64,000 bases of DNA from Afipia sp. OHSU_II-C1 (lineage in GTDB: Bacteria; Pseudomonadota; Alphaproteobacteria; Rhizobiales; Xanthobacteraceae): NCBI RefSeq assembly GCF_000497575.1, contig NZ_APJI01000002.1, forward strand, positions 1 through 64,000, read 5' to 3'. The translations under genes and the position numbers were made by a program. The notes beneath the pieces are model-generated. The model saw only the letters and a program-made list of their open reading frames with translations. It was not told the DNA's origin and made no database searches. This document shows positions 1-7,488 of this stretch, one piece after another; positions within the stretch are counted from its first letter, which is position 1, and each line of letters starts with the position of its first letter.

Positions 1-409
1 AAACGAGGGCAATCAGGGGTGCAGGTCATCGTCTAAAATAAACATTCGGCCGCGATACGGGCTGAAGATGACGGTGACTGCGAAGTACCTTCGCATGCAA
101 TTGATGCGTAAAGTTATCCAAGCTCACAATGTTAATCGGCAGGATGGGGGATGCCGCTGGACACGGCGCTGCCAAGAGAGCATCCGAAAACGGGATAAAG
201 AACAAGGCTTATGCTCACGAACTTCTCTCTGTTTGTAAAGAAGACGCCCCAAGAACTGAAATGGAAAAAATGACCGACCCGACGGGGGCCTTACGTGGCC
301 GATGAACTTTTTCCGAATATCTTCGCAATTTCATTCCTCAGCTCGGCGACTCAATTGTCCAACCGCGGAGGTGTTGCTGCTGTTGCGCGCGGCGTCTCCT
401 CTCATCACT
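1..409. other. No gene recognised at the window start
   Basis: I see no convincing coding region, RNA gene or repeat here. The short reading frames lack ribosome binding sites and resemble no family I know. The nrtS-like gene on the minus strand reads into this stretch, so it may hold that gene's 3' end region. Confidence 0.4.
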
Positions 410-652
410 TCATGAAAGAGATTTCCTCGCGTCCCGCATTTGAAACGAAACCGCGCCGTAAGTACAAACGGCATACGGAACGAGATAAGTGAGAACAACC
501 TTGATCCAATTGATCGGCCCCACACCGAACAGAGCGTCGCCTTGATTGATAAGATTCAAAATTGTTCCAACAATAAGGGCGACAAAAAGGGAGCGGCAGG
601 GCACCCCGTTAGAAAGCGCGCATTGGCATGCCTGCTTCAGTAACAACATCAA
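410..652 (-). CDS. nrtS: NrtS-like nitrate/nitrite transporter family protein
   Basis: This 80-residue membrane protein matches the NrtS family of small nitrate/nitrite transporters first described in cyanobacteria. The recognisable core runs from about residue 25 to 70: a first hydrophobic segment ending in VGTILNLINQGDALFG, a polar turn with GPINWIK, and a second segment with LTYLVPYAVCTYGA. The length is typical for the family. The ATG is followed by a short basic/cysteine N-terminus. It stands alone, upstream (in its own direction) of nothing obviously related. The family assignment rests on remembered motifs; transport of nitrate or nitrite is family knowledge, not shown here. Confidence 0.7.
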   Translation of the reverse strand: MMLLLKQACQCALSNGVPCRSLFVALIVGTILNLINQGDALFGVGPINWIKVVLTYLVPYAVCTYGAVSFQMRDARKSLS

Positions 653-923
653 GGCCCCCTATTTTTCGCTAAGGCGTTTCAAGTCGGACCGACGATCTTG
701 GAAAATTTCCGTAAGCGGCGTAATTTCACGATCAAGGTTCCCGATAACCTATCTCTCCACAGTTCGTTACCCTCACCGAATAAAATTTCGCTTGTGATAA
801 TCGGAAGTTGAGCAGCTTCTCTAGGTCGGTCATGGGAGCCGTCTTCGATTGCAGTTTCCTGGGTAGGGGAATATTTCTGCGCAGATCCGGGCGACACTAT
901 TGTTGTCGGAACACAACGATGGC

Positions 924-1580
924 TTAAAATCGACTCAAGTAAGCAGAATCGCCGCTCATCTTGCAGTGCACGTGATCACTTTGCGAACTTGCCGCGGAGA
1001 CTTGTAATCCCCCTCTATGAAGGGAGACTCGCAAAGAAACAGCGCTGACGCCGGCAATTGCGGAGGCCTCCGCAGGAGACAAATCTCGTAGTCCGACCAA
1101 TTCAACTGCCTCGCGTTGTCGGCGGGGAAGAGAGCTAATCGCTTCTATCAGTTTCCTTGAATGCTGACAGCAAAAGACACTTCCGTGCGTTACATCAATA
1201 AAAATGTCCGGAAAAACGTCCGGTGGGAAATGCTCTGTTTGAATTTCGTGGGCGGCGCGGCGGATATATTGCCGTATCCTATCGGACAATCGATTTCGGA
1301 AAATCACCCAGATCCATGGCATCAAGGCTCGCGTCGGATCAAATGTTGCGCGCGCCGAGTGAATGGATAACAGGACATCTTGAACAAGATCTTCAATTTC
1401 AGAGGAATCAATAGATTGCCCATATCGCTTTGCGAGGTTTCGTATCCAGGGGGCCACCTCTCGAAGAAACTTCTCGTACGCAATGGCATCGCCATTCTGC
1501 GTGGCGCGCATTAATCTGGAAAGCCGCTCTTCATTTTGCAGCGCTCTGCCATTGGGGCGTGGGATCGAAGATGCGGCCAT
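924..1580 (-). CDS. ECF sigma factor, C-terminus probably frameshifted
   Basis: An extracytoplasmic-function sigma-70 factor. Region 2 spans about residues 18-95, with EDLVQDVLLSIHSARATFD and the PWIWVIFRNRLSD helix. Region 4 starts at LPRRQREAVELVGLRDLSPAEAS and ends in the recognition helix VSLRVSLHRG. After that the protein stops resembling the family: the next gene's homologue continues HRAVATLRRAL, whereas here the frame goes HRGGLQVSAAS. A run of five G (minus strand, near 1013-1017) lies exactly there, and the adjacent frame gives HRGGITSLRGKFAK followed by a stop at 976-978. So the gene is frameshifted, or the base call is wrong. It follows the peroxiredoxin gene by 56 bases and probably shares its transcript. 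No anti-sigma gene is adjacent. Confidence 0.8.
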   Translation of the reverse strand: MAASSIPRPNGRALQNEERLSRLMRATQNGDAIAYEKFLREVAPWIRNLAKRYGQSIDSSEIEDLVQDVLLSIHSARATFDPTRALMPWIWVIFRNRLSDRIRQYIRRAAHEIQTEHFPPDVFPDIFIDVTHGSVFCCQHSRKLIEAISSLPRRQREAVELVGLRDLSPAEASAIAGVSAVSLRVSLHRGGLQVSAASSQSDHVHCKMSGDSAYLSRF

Positions 1581-1636
1581 GCAACGGTCGCTTCAAGATC
1601 AGTGGCCAAGAAATTTCTGGCGTCGAGTCCGTTCAG

Positions 1637-2155
1637 TCATCCCAGCGTCCCCCGAATGGGATACTGCTTTTCCTGGATGAACTTGAGGCCTTTGAGGATT
1701 GCAGCAAGATCGGGGCGAGCAAAAGGAGCGTTAGATACATCCACAATTTGCAGCTTTCGCTCGGGATTGATCGCAAATAGACCTGGCTCTGGGAATGGTC
1801 GGTCTGTTTCCTGCGCAGATCGCGGCTCGGAAATGTAAAGTCCGAGCATGCGCATTTGCTCCAGCGAGAGATCGTATCCGATTGCGAAGCGCCATCCTTC
1901 CTCCTGAGCCTGCGATTCTGCCTTTTGCCTAGTGTCAGCGGAAACCGCGCCGACATTCACACCGGCTTCCTTGTATCGATCCAGAAGTTCATCGAGTGTC
2001 TTCAGATATGTTCGGCAGATCGGACAGTGCTTGCCGCGATATACGACAACCATTTCCCACCCTGTTGCACTGCCAATAAGGAGCTCACCGCCTCCGACCT
2101 TCGGTATCGATAGACTCGGCATCGCCGAGCCTGCGCTCAACTTGAATTGCGACAT
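1637..2155 (-). CDS. Peroxiredoxin-like (AhpC/TSA) family protein
   Basis: A thioredoxin-fold peroxiredoxin-like protein of 172 residues. The strand-turn motif VVYRGKHCPICRTYL, about residues 38-52, carries a CPIC pair where peroxiredoxins carry their peroxidatic cysteine. It is followed by a helix, the GAVSADT strand, and GLFAINPERKLQIVDVSNAPFARPDL in the second half, which matches the AhpC/TSA layout. No signal peptide is visible, so it is probably cytosolic and likely removes peroxides or handles thiols. It lies just upstream of the frameshifted ECF sigma gene on the same strand. A 13-bp perfect hairpin lies about 95 bases upstream. Confidence 0.75.
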   Translation of the reverse strand: MSQFKLSAGSAMPSLSIPKVGGGELLIGSATGWEMVVVYRGKHCPICRTYLKTLDELLDRYKEAGVNVGAVSADTRQKAESQAQEEGWRFAIGYDLSLEQMRMLGLYISEPRSAQETDRPFPEPGLFAINPERKLQIVDVSNAPFARPDLAAILKGLKFIQEKQYPIRGTLG

Positions 2156-2250
2156 TACTGGCTCACCTCGCGTACTGCGCCAACAAAGCTATTGGCCTTT
2201 GATGCCGCAGCCTCACTCGGCACACGGGTGTGGCACCGGTGGTCACGGCA

Positions 2251-2283
2251 AACTCGCGCTCGCATAACGAGCGAGCGCGAGTT
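2251..2283. terminator. Perfect 13-bp hairpin between nrsF and the peroxiredoxin gene
   Basis: AACTCGCGCTCGC (2251-2263) pairs exactly with GCGAGCGCGAGTT (2271-2283) across a 7-base loop. Both flanking genes are on the minus strand, so it lies downstream of nrsF and upstream of the peroxiredoxin gene, where a terminator for nrsF or a leader hairpin would sit. No strong U tract follows on either strand. Confidence 0.5.
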
Positions 2284-2403
2284 GTCGAAATCGGAGTTCG
2301 CTCGAGCTTGCTGGAAGGTTACGCTGCTCGCAGAGAATATTTGCGCGGCGACGATCGATATGTCCTCACCGTTGCGACGCGGTCAGAACACGTCAACGTG
2401 GTT

Positions 2404-3093
2404 CTAGCGCGAGAAAATCGCGCGGCGCACGTCTCCGTTGAGCGATTTCCAGCTCAACAAAAGCTGACCGGCCCACCCGCAGAGAATTGTAAGCAGAACG
2501 ACCGTGCCCATCTGCCAAACCAGCACCATGAGACTGGCATCCTGCGCGTGAAAAAGGCGCAGCCCGAAATTCCCCAGTCCCGCAGCAGCCAGGCCACCCA
2601 GGGCGACGGTAATGTGAGGCCGCAGCGGCGCACCACGACGGAGCATAAAAGCCATCGCAATCGCTGGAACGGTACCGACCAAAATGATCGCCGGAATACA
2701 GAACCAGTCAGAGGCAAAAGCCAGTGCAATCGAACCCGATCGTATCCACCCTTCAATGCATCCCTGGCCCAGGCTTCCAAGCCAAACGCCAAGCGGAGCC
2801 AAGGGGAGCAATACGATCTTTCGATCGTATCCAGGAACGGTGGTCGCGAAAGCAGCAATTGCAGCCGAAATTGCCGTCAAAAGTGCAGCGGTCTGCTCGA
2901 TCGAAAAATTGACGTCGCGCAGCTTCTCAAGCAGATCGGGCCGAGGTGCCATCACCAACACCACCAACGCCACATAGGGCATCCCAACCGCGAGCCAGCC
3001 GACGGCCCGCACCCAGGGGCGCGCAAGCCTTCGAACCGGCGTGGAGCTGTCCACCAGACGCTCGATAACCTTGTCGGTATCCATCAACGTCAC
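2404..3093 (-). CDS. nrsF: NrsF (DUF1109) membrane anti-sigma factor
   Basis: A 229-residue membrane protein of the DUF1109/NrsF family, the anti-sigma partner of SigF-type ECF factors (studied in Caulobacter). I count six hydrophobic segments, beginning after the soluble N-terminus: about residues 33-48, 66-84, 91-104, 120-145, 160-175 and 190-215. The GTG at 3093 overlaps the sigF stop codon, and an ATG nine bases further in is an alternative start. Overlap with sigF means translational coupling, as expected for a sigma/anti-sigma pair. By family knowledge it holds SigF at the membrane until metal or oxidative stress releases it. Two cysteines (in GQGCIEG and SDWFCIP) could be the sensor residues. 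Confidence 0.88.
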   Translation of the reverse strand: MTLMDTDKVIERLVDSSTPVRRLARPWVRAVGWLAVGMPYVALVVLVMAPRPDLLEKLRDVNFSIEQTAALLTAISAAIAAFATTVPGYDRKIVLLPLAPLGVWLGSLGQGCIEGWIRSGSIALAFASDWFCIPAIILVGTVPAIAMAFMLRRGAPLRPHITVALGGLAAAGLGNFGLRLFHAQDASLMVLVWQMGTVVLLTILCGWAGQLLLSWKSLNGDVRRAIFSR

Positions 3094-3665
3094 TCTTTCT
3101 TCAGCGCTCGTCGCAGTGTCGCCACTGCCCGGTGAACCGACACCTTCAATGCACCTACGGTCATCCCACTGGCCACGGAAGCTTCCTTCAGGGACATTTC
3201 TCGCAGCTTCAGCATCTCGATGGCCTCCCTTTGCCCCGGTGGCAGGCTGCGAATGGCGTGCTTCAGCACCTCGGGATCGCGATACTCTTCAGACTCTATA
3301 TTCGCTCCACCCTCGGAAAAAGTTACAGGAAATTCCTCGACATGAACCTCATGCGCCTCGTGCCGAGAATAGCGGCGAGCCGCGTCGGCAAGCCTGTTAC
3401 GTGCGATTGTCATCAGCCAGGGCATAAACGGCCGGCCAGGGTCGTAGGTCGCCAAGACCGCATGCAACGAAATTAGAATTTCCTGGACAATGTCTTCGAC
3501 GTCTTCCGCGTTTAGAAAGCGCCTCTGGCCTCGAACCATCCGACGCAAACGTGGCGTTATCTCGCCTAGCAGAAGTGCATATGCTTTTGAATTGCCAGCT
3601 TGCGCGGCCCGCATCAGCTCCGCAAGAGGATCATCTTCTGCCGGCGACGTCATTCTTGTCTGCAT
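3090..3665 (-). CDS. sigF: ECF sigma factor SigF
   Basis: An ECF sigma-70 factor of 191 residues. Region 2 includes ALLGEITPRLRRMVRGQ, then EDVEDIVQEILISLH and PWLMTIARNRLADAARRY. Region 4 runs from SLPPGQREAIEMLKLREMSLKEAS to GALKVSVHRAVATLRRAL. The start at 3665 or the in-frame ATG at 3653 are both possible. It is translationally coupled to nrsF and divergent from the small secreted peptide gene at 3790. In Caulobacter SigF activates oxidative and heavy-metal response genes through GTAACC-N16-CGAA promoters. Four such sites lie within 6 kb here, and they are listed separately. Confidence 0.9.
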   Translation of the reverse strand: MQTRMTSPAEDDPLAELMRAAQAGNSKAYALLLGEITPRLRRMVRGQRRFLNAEDVEDIVQEILISLHAVLATYDPGRPFMPWLMTIARNRLADAARRYSRHEAHEVHVEEFPVTFSEGGANIESEEYRDPEVLKHAIRSLPPGQREAIEMLKLREMSLKEASVASGMTVGALKVSVHRAVATLRRALKKE

Positions 3666-3713
3666 CCATCAGCGCTCGCCTGTGCCGAACACAGCGATGT
3701 GAACGCTCTTCTT

Positions 3714-3739
3714 GTAACTTCGTTTATTCGAGCGGCGAA
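3714..3739 (+). promoter_or_regulatory. SigF-type promoter GTAACT-N16-CGAA
   Basis: GTAACT at 3714-3719 and CGAA at 3736-3739 are separated by exactly 16 bases, matching the Caulobacter SigF consensus except for the last base of the first box. It drives the small secreted peptide gene at 3790, with the CGAA box about 50 bases before the ATG. Confidence 0.7.
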
Positions 3740-3789
3740 TTCAATAGCAGGTGAGGCGATATCGCCCATCGGCCATTAAGGAGACTATC

Positions 3790-4014
3790 ATGTTTTACAA
3801 GTCGCTCGTTGTTTTGTCAGCTACGCTTGTGCTGGCTGGCTCTTCCGCTGCATTTGCCATGAGCAGCAAATCGAACCAGCGCACCGGCGCGCGCGCGGAA
3901 CTCATCACCGTTCAGCAACCGCGCCAGGTCGTCACCTCATCGGACGACTATAGCAAAACGCGTCTTTATCCTGGCGATAACGACATGGATCGCTACAAGA
4001 CCAATCAGTATTGA
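3790..4014 (+). CDS. Small secreted protein of unknown function, SigF-controlled
   Basis: A 74-residue protein. I chose the ATG at 3790 because AAGGAGA lies 6 bases upstream and the protein then begins with a clean signal peptide (MFYKSLVVLSATLVLAGSS, cleavage near AAFA). The mature part is short, polar and free of cysteine, and ends in YPGDNDMDRYKTNQY. I do not recognise the family. A SigF-type promoter lies directly upstream and two terminator hairpins follow, so it is a single-gene transcript. It is divergent from sigF. This context suggests a periplasmic stress protein; its role is unknown. Confidence 0.65.
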   Translation: MFYKSLVVLSATLVLAGSSAAFAMSSKSNQRTGARAELITVQQPRQVVTSSDDYSKTRLYPGDNDMDRYKTNQY

Positions 4015-4039
4015 TCGCGTCGCTCGGTTGAGAATGACG

Positions 4040-4070
4040 GAAACAGGCCCGGTGATCCCGGGTCTGTTTC
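4040..4070 (+). terminator. Hairpin after the small secreted protein gene
   Basis: GAAACAGGCCCGG pairs with CCGGGTCTGTTTC (one G-U) around a short loop, 26 bases after the stop codon at 4014. There is only a weak T-rich tail. Confidence 0.55.
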
Positions 4071-4114
4071 GTTTCGTCTAACTAGTACCCGTCGGCAAAT
4101 TGCCGTTGATGCGG

Positions 4115-4141
4115 AAGGGCCCGGCGTTGAGCCGGGTCTTT
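4115..4141 (+). terminator. Second terminator hairpin
   Basis: An 11-bp stem (AAGGGCCCGGC with GCCGGGTCTTT, with G-U pairs) around the loop GTTGA, followed by a T-rich stretch. It ends the transcript of the small secreted protein. The remaining bases up to 4287 hold nothing I recognise. Confidence 0.55.
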
Positions 4142-4287
4142 ATCTCGTGATCGGCAACGTTTCGGTGACTACATTTCTCTTTGTTCTCTCATCGTCGCGT
4201 CCTCTTTACTCGAAACGCTACCCAACCACGGACACGGCAAGCGAAATTCAAACGACATGGTGACGTCAAATATTCTTGTTCCGGCAC

Positions 4288-4313
4288 GTAACCTTTTTCC
4301 GGCTGGCGACGAA
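4288..4313 (+). promoter_or_regulatory. SigF-type promoter GTAACC-N16-CGAA
   Basis: GTAACC at 4288-4293 and CGAA at 4310-4313 with exactly 16 bases between. It lies 57 bases before the ATG of the thioredoxin gene and probably drives thioredoxin, ccdA and the Cys-repeat peptide gene as one operon. Confidence 0.75.
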
Positions 4314-4369
4314 TTCCTGACATTCGAGCAAAGCGAGGCTCGTTCCTCCTATGTCGCGGGTCACCAATC

Positions 4370-4750
4370 ATGTTGTCGACTTTCCGAACGGCTCTCTTCA
4401 TCTCGATATTGCTGCTGACACCGTCAGTTGCCGCCCAAGCCGGTCAGCCGTTCGATCTAAAGGCCTTTCAGCAAGCTCAGTCGACCGGCAAGACGATTCT
4501 GATCGATGTAGCGGCGCCGTGGTGCCCGACCTGCCGACAGCAAAAGCCAATCGTTCAGGAGATCGAGCACGAGAGGCCAAGTCTGGTTGTCTATGAGGTC
4601 GATTTCGACACTTCGAAAGACGTCCTGAAGCGATTTCGTGTCCAGTATCAAAGCACGCTTGTGGTCTTCAAGGGCGCCACGGAAGTCGGGCGATCTACCG
4701 GTGAAACCGATCCTGCCAGGCTTCGCGCGCTGATCGCCAAGGGCTTTTAG
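4370..4750 (+). CDS. Periplasmic thioredoxin-like protein
   Basis: A 126-residue thioredoxin-fold protein with an N-terminal signal peptide (hydrophobic LFISILLLTPSVAAQA). The active site is APWCPTCRQQKP at about residues 49-60, followed by the YEVDFDTSKDVLKRFRVQYQSTLVVFKG segment typical of thioredoxin domains. A cis-proline position is not obvious, because the usual TP before LVVFKG reads STL. It lies 3 bases from ccdA and under a SigF-type promoter. By analogy with DsbD-type systems, CcdA would pass electrons to this thioredoxin, which would keep periplasmic cysteines reduced. The Cys-repeat peptide encoded next is the obvious candidate client. Confidence 0.82.
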   Translation: MLSTFRTALFISILLLTPSVAAQAGQPFDLKAFQQAQSTGKTILIDVAAPWCPTCRQQKPIVQEIEHERPSLVVYEVDFDTSKDVLKRFRVQYQSTLVVFKGATEVGRSTGETDPARLRALIAKGF

Positions 4751-4752
4751 AC

Positions 4753-5478
4753 ATGCCTGACGTTGGCAGTCTCGCCCTTAGCTATGCCGCAGGCGCCCTG
4801 TCGACGTTGTCTCCATGCGTCCTGCCGCTCCTTCCCATAGTCCTGCTCGGGGCGATCGAGAAACATGCATGGGGACCTCTGGCGCTGGCCGGCGGCCTCT
4901 CGACGTCGTTTGCCGTCGTTGGTGTCGGCATCGCGACAGTTGGCTTTAACGTGGGACTTGATCCTTCAACGCTGCGACTTGTGATCGCGGCACTGATGTT
5001 GGGTATGGGTATCGTTTTGCTTGTGCCGCTTCTGCAAAGCAAACTGGCGATCGTCGCGACCCCGGTAGCCACCGGAGGACAGACGCTGCTTAGCCGTCTT
5101 CAGCCATCAGGCATCTCGGGGCAATTCGCGGTTGGTTTGCTGCTTGGTGCGATCTGGTCTCCATGCACCGGTCCGACCCTTGGAGCCGCCGTAGGACTCG
5201 CTGCGCAGGGCGAAAACATGGCACAGGCTGCAACCATCATGGCGATTTTCGGCGTCGGCGCCGCAACTCCAATTCTGGCGCTCGCCTACGGCTCCCGGCA
5301 AACCATCATCAAGCGACGGGATTGGTTGGCGCGAGTGTCACGGGTCGGCAAACCACTCATGGGTACCGCCCTCGCCGGCATCGGAGCTTTCGTCCTATCC
5401 GGCCTCGACAAGATCATCGAGGCTTCCCTGACGCGCGCCATGCCGGACTGGCTGGTGTCCGTGACGACGCGGTTGTGA
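4753..5478 (+). CDS. ccdA: CcdA/DsbD-type membrane electron transporter
   Basis: A 241-residue membrane protein of the CcdA (cytochrome c biogenesis / DsbD transmembrane) family with about six transmembrane helices. Each half carries the diagnostic proline-flanked cysteine: LSPCVLPLLP near residue 22 and IWSPCTGPTLGAA near residue 137. Family members move reducing equivalents from cytosolic thioredoxin to periplasmic thiol proteins. It starts 3 bases after the thioredoxin stop and is followed 40 bases later by the Cys-repeat peptide, so a SigF-controlled thiol-reduction operon is likely. Confidence 0.88.
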   Translation: MPDVGSLALSYAAGALSTLSPCVLPLLPIVLLGAIEKHAWGPLALAGGLSTSFAVVGVGIATVGFNVGLDPSTLRLVIAALMLGMGIVLLVPLLQSKLAIVATPVATGGQTLLSRLQPSGISGQFAVGLLLGAIWSPCTGPTLGAAVGLAAQGENMAQAATIMAIFGVGAATPILALAYGSRQTIIKRRDWLARVSRVGKPLMGTALAGIGAFVLSGLDKIIEASLTRAMPDWLVSVTTRL

Positions 5479-5517
5479 GTTCGCGTCAATTTTCCACAGC
5501 ACAAGGAGGAACTAAAT

Positions 5518-5757
5518 ATGTCTACACTCAAGAGGTCTCTGCAGACTTTGGGATCGATTGCCGCTCTTGGCGGCCTAGTTGCCGCAATGCCGCTTCCGGC
5601 GGCGGCGCAGATGTCAAATCCCTGCGCGCCGAAGGCACGCAAGGCCGCAAACCCCTGCGCACCGAAAGCGGCGAAAGCCAAGAATCCGTGCGCACCCAAA
5701 GCCAAGGCCGCGAACCCGTGCGCGGCGGCCAATCCCTGCGCGCCGAAGAAGAAGTAG
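5518..5757 (+). CDS. Secreted peptide with five NPCA(P/A) cysteine repeats
   Basis: A 79-residue exported peptide. An AGGAGG-type ribosome site precedes the ATG. The signal peptide runs to about residue 30 (GSIAALGGLVAAMPLPAAAQ). The mature part is almost entirely repeats: NPCAPKARKAA, NPCAPKAAKAK, NPCAPKAKAA, NPCAAA, NPCAPKKK. It has five cysteines, no aromatic residues and many lysines. I know of no established function. Spaced cysteines in a lysine-rich secreted peptide suggest metal binding, and the adjacent thioredoxin/CcdA pair could keep them reduced. The peptide could also be a substrate of a modifying enzyme such as the MNIO protein encoded at 9832. It lies last in a probable SigF operon. 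Confidence 0.75.
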   Translation: MSTLKRSLQTLGSIAALGGLVAAMPLPAAAQMSNPCAPKARKAANPCAPKAAKAKNPCAPKAKAANPCAAANPCAPKKK

Positions 5758-5962
5758 TTTGAAGTCAATGGTCGTGTCGAAGCGGCCAAATCGCGACCCG
5801 ACCCAAATTTCGAAGGCGGCCAACAAACGATCTGGCCGTCTTCGATACCCCGTTTGAACGTAAAATTTAAAGACAACCTGGTTTCGCGTTGATCGCGTTC
5901 AGCACTGTCCGGTCATTGAATGTCCGTTTGAATGCCGAAGCCAAGCAATACGGAGTGAAACG

Positions 5963-6460
5963 ATGAACCATACCGCAGTCAAAGTTGCAGCGATCGCCGG
6001 ATTGGCCGTTATGACGGCTTCAACAGCACTGGCTGAGCCAGTTAAATTCGACGCGCTAGTCGTACAGAAGGAAGCGCTTCGACTGGATTTCGCCGACAAG
6101 AGCAAACACTTCTTCTTGCTCGTGCGTCGAGAGGGCAAGTCAGAAGGACAGGGGCCGCTCGCCGGCGCCGCAGTCCAGGAATATGGCGCTCATGACATCA
6201 CCCCCGGTGTCGGCGGCGAGCCTCGCGGCTATCTCGAATTCACCAGAGCGGACGGAGACAAGGCCTACATAAAATGGACGATCCAGGCGACTTTTGTGCA
6301 AGGACCGGACGGCAAGCCAAAGCTTCTGGACAATGGTGTATGGCAAGTCGTAAGCGGCACCGGGAAGCTGGAAGCCCTCAAAGGCGCGGGAACCCTTCAT
6401 CTGATCGCCACAGGACCCACCGAACGTCGTTTTGTGTTGGACGGTGAACTCGTTCAGTAG
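5963..6460 (+). CDS. Secreted beta-barrel-like protein of unknown function
   Basis: A 165-residue protein with a signal peptide (KVAAIAGLAVMTASTALA, cleavage near residue 24). The mature part alternates strands and ends in VWQVVSGTGKLEALKGAGTLHLIATGP then RRFVLDGEL. This pattern resembles allene-oxide-cyclase/dirigent-like barrels (a GTG..L.GL.G.GT motif), but I cannot confirm that. GGAG precedes the ATG. It lies 8 bases before the DUF6969-like gene, so the two are probably cotranscribed. The 205 bases upstream hold no clear SigF site. Confidence 0.6.
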   Translation: MNHTAVKVAAIAGLAVMTASTALAEPVKFDALVVQKEALRLDFADKSKHFFLLVRREGKSEGQGPLAGAAVQEYGAHDITPGVGGEPRGYLEFTRADGDKAYIKWTIQATFVQGPDGKPKLLDNGVWQVVSGTGKLEALKGAGTLHLIATGPTERRFVLDGELVQ

Positions 6461-6467
6461 GACAGCG

Positions 6468-7241
6468 ATGGCTGCTATGTCGCATCCGGTCATGAAGCCG
6501 GCGCATCAAGCAGGGAATGACTCGCCATTCCCTCCCCTCTCACATGAGGCCCTGCTGCGCATGGCGGATGCAGGCGCCAAAGTCGTCGACTGCATTCGCG
6601 ACCTCAATACAGCCGGAAGCAATCTCGTTGTCGAGGCCTTACGCGGAAGCGGTGATTTCACCGAGTGGGAACACTACCCGCCCAACGACGTCTACGATCT
6701 GAAATCGCATGCTCAGTACTATTTTCATGCTCACCCGCCCGACGATCGGGATGCCGCGGACTATGGGCATTTTCACACGTTCCTGCGGCCCAAGGGAATG
6801 CCCCTCGGTATCCAGCCCGCCAAGGTGATGGGGCACGCCCCCGTAGCTGGCGCAAACGGGGACCCCTCACACCTGATCGCCATTTCGATGACGCCAACCG
6901 GGATGCCTGAGGCGCTCTTTACCACCAATCGCTGGGTCACCGGAGAGACCTGGTACGGAGCCGATAATGTCATCGCCATGCTCGATCGCTTCGAGATCGA
7001 TCTCGATCGACCTTCTCTGCCGCTCAATCAATGGCTCACGGCCATGTTTATTTTATTCAGGCCTCAAATTGAGCAGCTCATCATTGAGCGCGATCGAACG
7101 ATGCTTCGATGGCAGGCTGAGCATGTGGATGTAAATGTCTTTGAGGATCGGCGCCTGGAGATTACCTCCTCGAAGAGGGTGTCTCTTTATGGACAAATCG
7201 AGTGGCTTGATCAGCAGCTGGAAGCAAGATCGCCGGGCTGA
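6468..7241 (+). CDS. DUF6969-like cytosolic protein
   Basis: A 257-residue protein starting at the ATG at 6468, after the preceding gene's stop. It has no signal peptide. Recognisable segments are EWEHYPPNDVYDLKSHAQYYFHAHPP and GHFHTFLRPKGMP, which are rich in histidines and could bind metal. I remember these from a family labelled DUF6969 but cannot verify this. A C-terminal helical part follows (LFRPQIEQLIIERDRTMLRW). The function is unknown. The position between thiol/metal genes and the mer cassette suggests a stress role, which is inference. Confidence 0.6.
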   Translation: MAAMSHPVMKPAHQAGNDSPFPPLSHEALLRMADAGAKVVDCIRDLNTAGSNLVVEALRGSGDFTEWEHYPPNDVYDLKSHAQYYFHAHPPDDRDAADYGHFHTFLRPKGMPLGIQPAKVMGHAPVAGANGDPSHLIAISMTPTGMPEALFTTNRWVTGETWYGADNVIAMLDRFEIDLDRPSLPLNQWLTAMFILFRPQIEQLIIERDRTMLRWQAEHVDVNVFEDRRLEITSSKRVSLYGQIEWLDQQLEARSPG

Positions 7242-7247
7242 GCCGGT

Positions 7248-7484
7248 TCAATATTCCTTCGCCGCGCAGCAGCGCGTCGTTGGATCAAGGCCATGGGCGG
7301 CCGCCTGGATGGACGGGCAAGGATTCGTGCCATACGAGCAGAATACGCAGCAGTGGCCTTCCAGCGGCCTCAGCAACACGCCGCACCCTTTGCATTCGTA
7401 GAAGAACTGGCAGGCATCGGTTGGCATGGTCTCGACAGCCCGATGACCGCAATGCGGGCAGGTGATGGTCGATTGAATTTGCAC
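7248..7484 (-). CDS. GDCCVxC-like small cysteine-rich mer-associated protein
   Basis: A small zinc-ribbon-like protein with CPHCG, a second pair in YECKGCGVLL, and then the block GHCCVFCSYGTNPCP. The family hallmark is GDCCVxC; here the D is H. Family members are encoded in mer operons and are thought to bind mercury or transition metals, though their role is not established. I prefer the GTG at 7484, five bases after the merT stop, over an ATG at 7523 that would overlap merT, because family proteins are about 70-80 residues. A further CC pair lies near the C-terminus. Confidence 0.7.
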   Translation of the reverse strand: MQIQSTITCPHCGHRAVETMPTDACQFFYECKGCGVLLRPLEGHCCVFCSYGTNPCPSIQAAAHGLDPTTRCCAAKEY

Positions 7485-7488
7485 GGCA

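Noticed and set aside
679-897. 72-codon minus-strand frame
   Set aside because: No motif, no ribosome site, and no support from neighbours.
2230-3135. Long plus-strand reading frame opposite nrsF
   Set aside because: It is the antisense shadow of the DUF1109 gene; its composition is R/N/S-rich without any family motif.
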